A stretch of 64,000 nucleotides of DNA from Streptomyces sp. NBC_00083 (lineage in GTDB: Bacteria; Actinomycetota; Actinomycetes; Streptomycetales; Streptomycetaceae). The stretch lies in assembly GCF_026343295.1 (NCBI RefSeq), contig NZ_JAPELY010000002.1:1178001-1242000 (forward strand). The letters are read 5' to 3'. Of the stretch, positions 1-6,299 are shown in pieces (within the stretch, counting starts at the first letter, position 1; each line of letters begins with the position of its first letter). Both the position numbers and the translations under genes were made by a program. The notes beneath the pieces are model-generated. The model had not been told where the DNA came from. It made no database searches and worked only from the letters and a program-made list of their open reading frames with translations.

Positions 1-824
1 CCGTCGGCCAGCACCTCAAGGGGCTCTCGTCCACCCTGACCGCCCGCAAGTCGTGGTTCTTCGTCGGCGACGAGATCGTCTGCCTCGGCGCGGGCATCGC
101 CGCGAGCGACGGCAAGCCCGTCGAGACCGTCGTCGACCACCGCAACCTCGGCGCCGCCGGCACCAACGCCCTCACCGTCGACGGCCGCCGCCTGCCCGCC
201 ACCGTCGGGCGGCACGACACCTTCCCCCGCGCCCGCTGGGCGCACATCGCGGGCCACGCGGGCTACGTCTTCCCCGGTGGCGCCCCCCTCCAGGCCCTGC
301 GCGAGGAACGCACCGGGACCTGGAAGACCATCAACACCGGCGGCACCACCGACCCCGTCGTCCGCCGCTACCTCACCCTCTGGTGCCACCACGGCACCGA
401 CCCGGCCGACGCCTCGTACGCGTACGTCCTGCTGCCCGGCGCCCGCCAGTTGGAGACGGCGGTCCGCGCCGCCGACCGCGACAAGGTGCGCGTCCTCGCC
501 AACTCGGCGTCCGTGCAAGCCATGTCGGCCTCCCGGCTCGGGCTGCTCGCCGCCAACTTCTGGACGGCGGGTACGGCCGGCGGCCTGGCGGTGGACGGCC
601 CGGCGAGCGTCCTGATCCGTACCGCACGCACCACGGCGACCCTGTCGCTCGCCGCGCCCGAACGCACCGGGGACGCGATCGAGCTCACCTGGGACCGGCC
701 GGTACGCTCGGTCACCCCGCGGGACCCGAGGATCGAGGTCCTCGCCACCGGCCGCTCGCTGCGGCTGCGCATCACCCCGGACACCGCCTGCGGCACGGTG
801 CGGGCCGACATCGTGCTCGGCTGA
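1..824 (+). CDS. Polysaccharide lyase family 8 (hyaluronate/chondroitin/xanthan lyase-like), 3' part
   Basis: The reading frame is open from base 3 to the TGA at 822-824, giving 273 visible residues; the 5' part lies outside the window. The visible start contains KSWFF and GAGI-type strings followed by an ET..V.HR pattern, which is typical of the central and C-terminal beta-sandwich domains of PL8 lyases. These secreted enzymes cleave uronic acid-containing polysaccharides by beta-elimination. The catalytic Asn/His/Tyr region would lie upstream and cannot be checked. The substrate cannot be assigned from this fragment. The gene is unrelated in function to the carboxylase genes that follow and is probably a strain-specific neighbour. 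Confidence 0.85.
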   Translation, partial: VGQHLKGLSSTLTARKSWFFVGDEIVCLGAGIAASDGKPVETVVDHRNLGAAGTNALTVDGRRLPATVGRHDTFPRARWAHIAGHAGYVFPGGAPLQALREERTGTWKTINTGGTTDPVVRRYLTLWCHHGTDPADASYAYVLLPGARQLETAVRAADRDKVRVLANSASVQAMSASRLGLLAANFWTAGTAGGLAVDGPASVLIRTARTTATLSLAAPERTGDAIELTWDRPVRSVTPRDPRIEVLATGRSLRLRITPDTACGTVRADIVLG

Positions 825-908
825 CGCGGCACTGACCCGGAGCTGACGGGAGACCGATGCCGAGCTGACGTCCGACTGACCGACAGCTGACGAGCGGCTG
901 ACAATCCG
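821..908. repeat. Phased 11-bp direct-repeat array (CTGAC-N6)
   Basis: The pentamer CTGAC begins at 821, 832, 843, 865, 876, 887 and 898, and a degenerate CCGAT fills the missing slot at 854. This gives eight consecutive 11-bp units. The first unit includes the lyase stop codon. On the other strand the core is GTCAG every 11 bp. The spacing places all cores on nearly the same face of the helix. It could be a binding array for a direct-repeat regulator; the role is inferred only. Confidence 0.6.
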
Positions 909-1055
909 GCTCTGCGGCGTTGTCGGGACCCCACAAATCTCGGGGCCCCTGAGCTGTCGAGTCGGCCGCTCGGTGCAGGTCTACTGTCAGCCCCCACTAG
1001 GAAAGGGGTCCCGAGACTGTTCGGAGTCGACGGAGGAAATCCTTGGTCCCTTTCG

Positions 1056-1061
1056 TAGGGT
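1056..1061 (+). promoter_or_regulatory. -10 box (TAGGGT) for accB, leaderless pattern
   Basis: TAGGGT is followed by exactly 6 nt and then the ATG of accB at 1068. The transcript would therefore start at or next to the start codon. No Shine-Dalgarno sequence lies at normal distance from this ATG, and no clear -35 box is seen. Confidence 0.5.
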
Positions 1062-1067
1062 CGATAC

Positions 1068-2651
1068 ATGACCGTTGTGGACGAGACCCCGGGTGAGCCG
1101 AGCGATACGCGTGGACGCGTGGCAGAACTTCTTGCCTTGCGTGAGGAGGCGCGTCGTGGGCCGAGTGAGCGTGCGACCGAGGCCCAGCACGCGAAGGGCA
1201 AGCTGACCGCCCGCGAGCGCATCGACCTGCTCCTCGACCCGGACTCGTTCCACGAGGTCGAGCAGCTGCGCCGCCACCGGGCGGTGGGTTTCGGTCTGGA
1301 GGCGAAGAAGCCGTACACCGACGGTGTCATCACCGGGTGGGGCACGGTGGAGGGCCGCACGGTCTTCGTGTACGCCCACGACTTCCGGATCTTCGGCGGC
1401 GCGCTGGGTGAGGCGCATGCCACGAAGATCCACAAGATCATGGACATGGCGATCGCGGCGGGCGCTCCGCTGGTGTCGCTGAACGACGGTGCGGGCGCCC
1501 GTATCCAGGAGGGCGTCTCCGCGCTCGCCGGATACGGCGGCATCTTCCAGCGCAACACGCGGGCGTCGGGTGTCATCCCGCAGATCAGCGTGATGCTCGG
1601 CCCGTGCGCGGGCGGCGCGGCCTACTCGCCGGCGTTGACGGACTTCGTGTTCATGGTGCGTGAGACGTCGCAGATGTTCATCACGGGCCCGGATGTGGTG
1701 CGGGCGGTGACGGGCGAGGAGATCACGCAGAACGGGCTCGGCGGCGCCGATGTCCACGCCGAGACGTCGGGTGTGGCGCATTTCGCGTACGACGACGAGG
1801 AGACGTGCCTGGCGGAGGTGCGGTATCTGATCTCGATGCTGCCGTCGAACAACCGGGAGAACCCGCCGGTCCACCAGAGCGACGATCCCGCCGACCGCCG
1901 CTCGGAGGTCCTCCTGGACCTGGTGCCGGCCGACGGGAACCGCCCCTATGACATGCACAAGGTGATCGAGGAGCTCGTCGACGACGGCGATTTCCTTGAG
2001 GTGCATGAGCGGTGGGCGCGGAACATCATCTGTGCGCTGGCGCGTCTGGACGGGCAGGTCGTCGGGATCGTGGCGAACCAGCCGCAGTCGCTGGCGGGTG
2101 TGCTGGACATCGAGGCGTCGGAGAAGGCGGCCCGCTTTGTTCAGATGTGCGACGCGTTCAACATTCCGATCGTCACTCTGTTGGACGTTCCCGGCTTCCT
2201 GCCGGGGGTTTCGCAGGAGCACGGTGGAATCATCCGGCACGGCGCGAAGCTGTTGTACGCGTACTGCAATGCGACGGTGCCGCGGATCTCGCTGATCCTG
2301 CGGAAGGCTTATGGCGGTGCGTACATCGTCATGGACTCGCAGTCCATCGGCGCTGACCTCACCTACGCGTGGCCCACCAACGAGATCGCGGTGATGGGCG
2401 CGGAGGGCGCGGCCAATGTCATCTTCCGGCGTCAGATCGCGGATGCGGAGGATCCGGAGGCGATGCGGGCGCGGATGGTCAAGGAGTACAAGGCCGAGCT
2501 GATGCATCCGTACTACGCGGCCGAGCGGGGCCTGGTCGACGACGTGATCGACCCCGCCGAGACGCGGGCGGTCCTGATCGCCTCGCTGGCGATGCTCAAG
2601 TCCAAGCACGCCGACCTGCCGTCGCGCAAGCACGGCAACCCGCCCCAGTAG
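1068..2651 (+). CDS. accB: Acyl-CoA carboxylase beta subunit (carboxyltransferase)
   Basis: A 527-aa biotin-dependent carboxyltransferase that moves CO2 from biotinylated carrier protein to acetyl-, propionyl- or butyryl-CoA, giving malonyl-CoA and its homologues for fatty acid and polyketide synthesis. Two crotonase-fold halves are visible, with oxyanion-hole Gly motifs GPCAGGAAYSPA (about residue 178) and GGAYIV (about 416-421). Residue 420 is Ile. In Streptomyces AccB the Ile at this position goes with broad acyl-CoA use, whereas propionyl-specific PccB has Asp, so this is the AccB type. It is followed 41 bp later by the epsilon subunit gene. The biotin/alpha subunit is encoded outside the window. 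Confidence 0.95.
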   Translation: MTVVDETPGEPSDTRGRVAELLALREEARRGPSERATEAQHAKGKLTARERIDLLLDPDSFHEVEQLRRHRAVGFGLEAKKPYTDGVITGWGTVEGRTVFVYAHDFRIFGGALGEAHATKIHKIMDMAIAAGAPLVSLNDGAGARIQEGVSALAGYGGIFQRNTRASGVIPQISVMLGPCAGGAAYSPALTDFVFMVRETSQMFITGPDVVRAVTGEEITQNGLGGADVHAETSGVAHFAYDDEETCLAEVRYLISMLPSNNRENPPVHQSDDPADRRSEVLLDLVPADGNRPYDMHKVIEELVDDGDFLEVHERWARNIICALARLDGQVVGIVANQPQSLAGVLDIEASEKAARFVQMCDAFNIPIVTLLDVPGFLPGVSQEHGGIIRHGAKLLYAYCNATVPRISLILRKAYGGAYIVMDSQSIGADLTYAWPTNEIAVMGAEGAANVIFRRQIADAEDPEAMRARMVKEYKAELMHPYYAAERGLVDDVIDPAETRAVLIASLAMLKSKHADLPSRKHGNPPQ

Positions 2652-2692
2652 GCCCCCACACTTCAGCAAGACTTCCGTAAGAGGAGACGAAC

Positions 2693-2908
2693 GTGACCAC
2701 TCCGACTTCCAAGTCATCCGAGTCGCTGCTCCGCGTGGAGAAGGGCGACGCCGCCCCCGAGGAGCTCGCCGCGATCACCGCGGTGCTGCTCGCCCGAGCC
2801 GCGGCCCAGCCCGCCGCGGCGGCCCCCAAGCGTGGCCGCTCCACCGCCGGGTGGCGGCGTCTGGAGCGCACCCCCGGGTTCCGCGCGCCCCACTCCTGGC
2901 AGGGCTGA
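2693..2908 (+). CDS. accE: Acyl-CoA carboxylase epsilon subunit
   Basis: A 71-aa protein starting with GTG after a good AGAGGAG ribosome site. Length, position directly after accB, the motif LLRVEKGDAAPEELAA and the basic C-terminal WRRLER region identify the small actinobacterial epsilon subunit. This subunit binds the alpha-beta complex and raises its activity. An Ala/Pro-rich linker occupies about residues 34-47. It is likely cotranscribed with accB and ends before a strong terminator. Confidence 0.9.
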   Translation: MTTPTSKSSESLLRVEKGDAAPEELAAITAVLLARAAAQPAAAAPKRGRSTAGWRRLERTPGFRAPHSWQG

Positions 2909-2952
2909 CCCCGCGCCGACCCGGCGCACCGGACCGCCTCGCGCCACGCCGA

Positions 2953-2980
2953 AAGCCCCCGCCCTGATGGGCGGGGGCTT
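2953..2980 (+). terminator. Terminator of accB-accE
   Basis: Perfect 12-bp stem (AAGCCCCCGCCC with GGGCGGGGGCTT) and a TGAT loop, ending in a short T-rich stretch. Confidence 0.85.
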
Positions 2981-3021
2981 CTCGCTGTCCAGGGGCAGGG
3001 AAGCTAGGTATATTAGCTTTG

Positions 3022-3040
3022 AACCTAGGGGTCCTAGGTT
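3022..3040. promoter_or_regulatory. Palindromic operator candidate upstream of the TetR gene
   Basis: AACCTAGG-GGT-CCTAGGTT is a perfect inverted repeat with 8-bp arms. It lies 25 bp before the TetR start codon. A related GCTA...TAGC element lies just upstream at 3003-3017. TetR regulators usually repress their own operon through such sites, so this is the likely autoregulatory operator. Confidence 0.6.
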
Positions 3041-3064
3041 TCAGGAGGCGAAGGGTGTGCGCGC

Positions 3065-3658
3065 ATGGTGCGAGCGGGACTGACGGCCGAGCGGCTCGCC
3101 GTGGCGGGCGCCGAGCTGGCGGACGAGGCCGGGTACGCGGGCATCACGGTGTCCGCGCTCGCCCGGCGCTTCGGCGTCAAGGACGCGAGCCTGTACTCAC
3201 ACGTCAAGAACGTCCGGGAGCTGCGGCAGCGGGTCACGCTGTACGCGGCCGGAGAGTTCATCGACGCCATTGCGGCGGCCGTCGCGGGACGGGCCGGCAA
3301 GGAGGCCCTGGTCGCCTTCGCCGACGCCTACCGCGCCTACGCGCTCGCCCACCCCGGCCGGTACGCCGCCACCCAGCACCAGGTCGACCCCGAGCTGCTC
3401 GCCGGCTCGACCGTCATGGCGCGCACGGTGGACACCACGTACGGGATGCTCCGCGCCTACGGGCTCACCGAGCCGGATCTGACGGACGCGGTACGCCTGC
3501 TGCGCAGCACCTTCCACGGCTACATCACCCTCGAAGCGGAGGGCGGCTTCGGCCACCCGCGTGAGGTGCAGCGGTCGTGGGAGCGCGGGGTGCAGGCGCT
3601 GCACATCCTCCTGGAGCACTGGCCCAGGAGCGACGAGGGGGACGGACATCATGACTGA
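3065..3658 (+). CDS. TetR/AcrR family transcriptional regulator
   Basis: A 197-aa protein with an N-terminal helix-turn-helix (about residues 24-45, ITVSALARRFGVKDASLYSHV region) and a ligand-binding C-terminal half resembling the WHG-type TetR C-terminal domain. ATG at 3065 is preceded by GAAGG; an AGGAGG lies farther upstream at 3043. The stop overlaps the next gene by 8 nt, so regulator and hydrolase form one operon. The palindrome at 3022-3040 is the probable operator. The inducer is unknown; a substrate of the neighbouring hydrolase is a reasonable guess. Confidence 0.85.
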   Translation: MVRAGLTAERLAVAGAELADEAGYAGITVSALARRFGVKDASLYSHVKNVRELRQRVTLYAAGEFIDAIAAAVAGRAGKEALVAFADAYRAYALAHPGRYAATQHQVDPELLAGSTVMARTVDTTYGMLRAYGLTEPDLTDAVRLLRSTFHGYITLEAEGGFGHPREVQRSWERGVQALHILLEHWPRSDEGDGHHD

Positions 3659-4502
3659 ACCGACCGGACCGGCCACCGAGACGGTCATCGGCACTCTGCA
3701 GGTGCCCGGCGCGACGCTGCGGTACGAAGTGCGCGGGGCCGGGCCGGTACTGCTGCTCATCGTGGGCGGGGGCGGGGACGCCGGGATCTTCGAGCCGGTC
3801 GCCGACGCGCTGGCCCGGCGGTACACGGTGGTGACCTACGATCCGCGGGGGCACTCGCGCAGCCCGCTCGACGGGCCCGACGAGGACCAGCGGGTCGAGA
3901 CGCAGGCCGACGACGCGTACCGGCTGCTGGAGCGGGTGGCGCCCGGCGGGGCGCCCGCGTACGTCTTCGGGACGAGTTCGGGCGCGATCGTCGCGGTGGA
4001 GCTGCTCACGCGTCATCCCGAACGGCTCGCCCGGGTGGTCGCGCACGAGCCGGTGCTGGTGTCGCTGCTGCCGGACGCGGCCGAACACCATGCCTTTTTC
4101 GGCCACGTCGTCGCGACCTTCCACCGTGCCGGAGTGGGCGCGGCGATGGCCGAAATGAGTGCGGGGTGCGGTGAGGAGCGGGGTGAGAAGCCGGACCTGT
4201 CCGGGCTTTCGCCCCGGATGCGGGCGACGCTGGGGCGGGTGGGGGAGAACGCGGGGTTCTTCCTGGGCCGGATCCTCGGGCCCTTCAGCGGGCACGCGCC
4301 CGATCTGGCCCAACTCGACCGTTGCGCCGGGAAGTTGGTGCCGGCGGCGGGGTGGGCGTCGTCCGGCCTTCGCCTGGCCCGGCCGGCGGCGGCGCTGGCC
4401 GGGCGGTACGGGGTCGCTCTCGCGGAGTTTCCCGGGGGGCATGTGGGGGTGGTGACTCATCCCGGGGAATTCGCCGTGCGGCTGGGGGAGTTGCTGCGCT
4501 GA
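3651..4502 (+). CDS. Alpha/beta hydrolase
   Basis: A 283-aa alpha/beta-hydrolase-fold enzyme. The nucleophile elbow is GTSSG (Ser near residue 109), and the C-terminal GGHVG near residue 262 supplies the likely catalytic His. An early GGGGD loop would form the oxyanion hole. ATG at 3651 is chosen because it overlaps the TetR stop by 8 nt with GGGGGACGG just upstream; the frame is open farther upstream but without reason to start there. The substrate is unknown. Close relatives are esterases or epoxide-hydrolase-like enzymes; nothing here decides between them. Confidence 0.8.
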   Translation: MTEPTGPATETVIGTLQVPGATLRYEVRGAGPVLLLIVGGGGDAGIFEPVADALARRYTVVTYDPRGHSRSPLDGPDEDQRVETQADDAYRLLERVAPGGAPAYVFGTSSGAIVAVELLTRHPERLARVVAHEPVLVSLLPDAAEHHAFFGHVVATFHRAGVGAAMAEMSAGCGEERGEKPDLSGLSPRMRATLGRVGENAGFFLGRILGPFSGHAPDLAQLDRCAGKLVPAAGWASSGLRLARPAAALAGRYGVALAEFPGGHVGVVTHPGEFAVRLGELLR

Positions 4503-4545
4503 GCGGGGCGCGGTCGCCCCCCGGCGGGGTGCCAAGTCCGCCCTC

Positions 4546-4570
4546 GTCCCGCGCAGTTCCCCGCGCCCCG
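4546..4570 (-). repeat. Dispersed GC-rich repeat (CGGGGCGCGGGGAACTGCGC type)
   Basis: The minus-strand sequence GGGGCGCGGGGAACTGCGC recurs at 51336-51360 and 51494-51514 on the plus strand. All copies lie in 3' intergenic spacers beside stem-loops. It is a small dispersed intergenic element of the kind common in Streptomyces; the function is unknown. Confidence 0.6.
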
Positions 4571-4581
4571 GTGGTACTGGG

Positions 4582-4606
4582 GCGGAGCCCCGGGGTGGGG
4601 CTCCGC
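4582..4606. terminator. Bidirectional terminator between hydrolase and cvnD2
   Basis: Perfect 10-bp stem (GCGGAGCCCC with GGGGCTCCGC) and a 5-nt loop lie between the convergent hydrolase and conservon GTPase genes. Confidence 0.7.
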
Positions 4607-4614
4607 TTCTCCGG

Positions 4615-5196
4615 TCAGCGGAGTCGGGCCATGAGGGCGTGTTCGACGAGGGTGATGAGGGCGCTTTTGGCGTCGGCGCGGTGGCGGGCGTCGGTGACGA
4701 TGATGGGGGTGTCGGGGCCGATCTGGAGTGCTTCGCGTACTTCGTCGGGGGTGTAGGGCTGGTGTCCGTCGAAGCCGTTGAGGGCGATGACGAAGGGGAG
4801 TCCTGAGTTTTCGAAGTAGTCGACGGCGGGGAAGCAGTCGGCGAGGCGGCGGGTGTCGACGAGGACGACGGCGCCGATGGCGCCGCGGACGAGGTCGTCC
4901 CACATGAACCAGAAGCGGTCCTGGCCGGGGGTGCCGAAGAGGTAGAGGATGAGGTCTTGGTCGAGGGTGATGCGGCCGAAGTCCATGGCGACCGTGGTGG
5001 TCGTCTTGTCTCCGGTGTGGGTGAGGTCGTCGATGCCGGCGGAGGCCGAGGTCATGACGGCTTCGGTGCGCAGGGGGTTGATCTCCGAGACCGCGCCGAC
5101 GAACGTGGTCTTGCCCACGCCGAAGCCGCCCGCCACCACGATCTTCGCCGACGTGGTGGAACGGGCGGCACCGCCGCTAGAGCTTGCGAAGTCCAC
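4615..5196 (-). CDS. cvnD2: Conservon Ras/ARF-like GTPase (accE-side conservon)
   Basis: A 193-aa small GTPase and last gene of the accE-side conservon. P-loop GGFGVGKTT is at about residues 23-31, the switch II/G3 string FGTPGQDRF in the middle, and ALNGFD supplies the G4-like N-x-x-D. Conservon GTPases of this family are thought to receive signals from the membrane sensor complex. It overlaps the 3' end of cvnC2 by 20 nt. Bases 4621-5215 match 9887-10481 in the other conservon at all but one position. Leu codons before about residue 45 include CTG, but afterwards are all CTC. The number is given by remembered S. coelicolor synteny. Confidence 0.9.
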   Translation of the reverse strand: MDFASSSGGAARSTTSAKIVVAGGFGVGKTTFVGAVSEINPLRTEAVMTSASAGIDDLTHTGDKTTTTVAMDFGRITLDQDLILYLFGTPGQDRFWFMWDDLVRGAIGAVVLVDTRRLADCFPAVDYFENSGLPFVIALNGFDGHQPYTPDEVREALQIGPDTPIIVTDARHRADAKSALITLVEHALMARLR

Positions 5197-5764
5197 TGAG
5201 CACCCTTTCGAGCAGTGTCACGTCTGGCTGTCCGCCGGCGGACTCGTCGCCGCCCGGCTGATGGATGGCGACAAGTCCGGCCTCGGCCAAGTCGGCTACG
5301 AGGATCCGGGCGACGCCGAGGGGAATGGTGAGGAGTGCCGAGATCTCGGCGACCGACTTGATCTCGCGGCACAGGTGGCAGATCCGCTGGTGCTCGGGCA
5401 ACTGCCCTTGCAGCCTGGCCGGTTCCGCCGTGGTGTGCACCAGCGCCTCGATGGCGAGCTGGTAGCGCGGCCTGGTCCGGCCGCCGGTCATGGCGTACGG
5501 ACGCACAAGCGGGTTGTGCGCGCCGCCCGCCGGAGAAGGCTGGGGGGTCTGCCGCGGCTGCACCGGTTCGATCCGGGGCTGCGGCGGCTGGTCGTACGGG
5601 CTGGGCCGGCGGTTCGGCTGCCGGTAGGGCTGCTGCTGGTACTGGCCCTGGCCCTGTCCCTGACCGTGTCTGCCGGGCGTGGAGGGGTAGTTGAAGCGGT
5701 TCTGGCCGTGCTCACCCGGAGACTGCTGTCCACCGTAGGGGTGCCCGCCTGGGGGTGTTGTCAC
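5177..5764 (-). CDS. cvnC2: Conservon DUF742 protein (accE-side)
   Basis: A 195-aa protein starting at GTG 5764, directly after GGAGGAAAC; the frame is open farther upstream but lacks a ribosome site. Residues 1-90 are a low-complexity Gln/Gly/Pro/Tyr-rich stretch that the sister CvnC1 largely lacks. The C-terminal part is a DUF742 domain with a winged-helix-like pattern and the motif CHLCRE, with two Cys three residues apart. Conservon proteins of this family associate with the sensor and the GTPase at the membrane. The coding end overlaps cvnD2. Confidence 0.88.
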   Translation of the reverse strand: MTTPPGGHPYGGQQSPGEHGQNRFNYPSTPGRHGQGQGQGQYQQQPYRQPNRRPSPYDQPPQPRIEPVQPRQTPQPSPAGGAHNPLVRPYAMTGGRTRPRYQLAIEALVHTTAEPARLQGQLPEHQRICHLCREIKSVAEISALLTIPLGVARILVADLAEAGLVAIHQPGGDESAGGQPDVTLLERVLSGLRKL

Positions 5765-5875
5765 GTTTCCTCCTCCGACTACCGGTGCCCGTCCCATTGG
5801 GGCCGCGCCACCGCACTTTATGGGGCGGTGGCGAGAAACGCACGGCCTGTCTGCTGATTGAGAACTGATCGGTAA

Positions 5876-6298
5876 CTAGTTAAGAAGGCTTCCCTGAAGC
5901 TCCGCACGGAGGTCGGGAGTCAGCACACTCCCGGCCCGGTCCACGAGCAGCGCCATCTCGTAACCCACCAGGCCGATGTCGGCCTCGGGGTGGGCGAGAA
6001 CGGCGAGGGAGGAACCGTCGGAGACCGACATGATGAAGAGGAAACCACGCTCCATCTCCACCACCGTCTGGTTGACGGCGCCGCCTTCGAAGATCCGGGA
6101 GGCGCCCGCGGTGAGGGACGTCAGACCGGAGGCCACGGCCGCCAGCTGATCGGCCCGGTCCCGGGGGAAGCCTTCGGACATCGCCAGCAGGAGTCCGTCG
6201 GCGGAGACCACCACCGTGTGGGACACCCCGGGGGTGTTGTCCACGAAGTTGGTGATCAACCAGTTCAGATTCTGCGCCGCCTGGCTCATCGGGCTCAC
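5876..6298 (-). CDS. cvnB2: Conservon roadblock/LC7 protein (accE-side)
   Basis: A 140-aa roadblock/LC7-domain protein, the family of small GTPase-associated scaffolds. It begins just after the TAG stop of cvnA2 with a GTG at 6298, 7-8 nt after AGGAG; ATG at 6289 is an alternative start. The protein differs from CvnB1 at only a handful of positions (for example AVNQT versus SVAQT), but the DNA differs at many synonymous sites, unlike the GTPase genes. A 111-bp gap separates it from cvnC2. Confidence 0.9.
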   Translation of the reverse strand: MSPMSQAAQNLNWLITNFVDNTPGVSHTVVVSADGLLLAMSEGFPRDRADQLAAVASGLTSLTAGASRIFEGGAVNQTVVEMERGFLFIMSVSDGSSLAVLAHPEADIGLVGYEMALLVDRAGSVLTPDLRAELQGSLLN

Positions 6299-6299
6299 A

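Noticed and set aside
821..908. Reading the CTGAC array as a canonical PHO box
   Set aside because: The 11-bp period fits, but the base after the TCA core is G rather than a pyrimidine in every unit, so a direct PhoP call is not justified.
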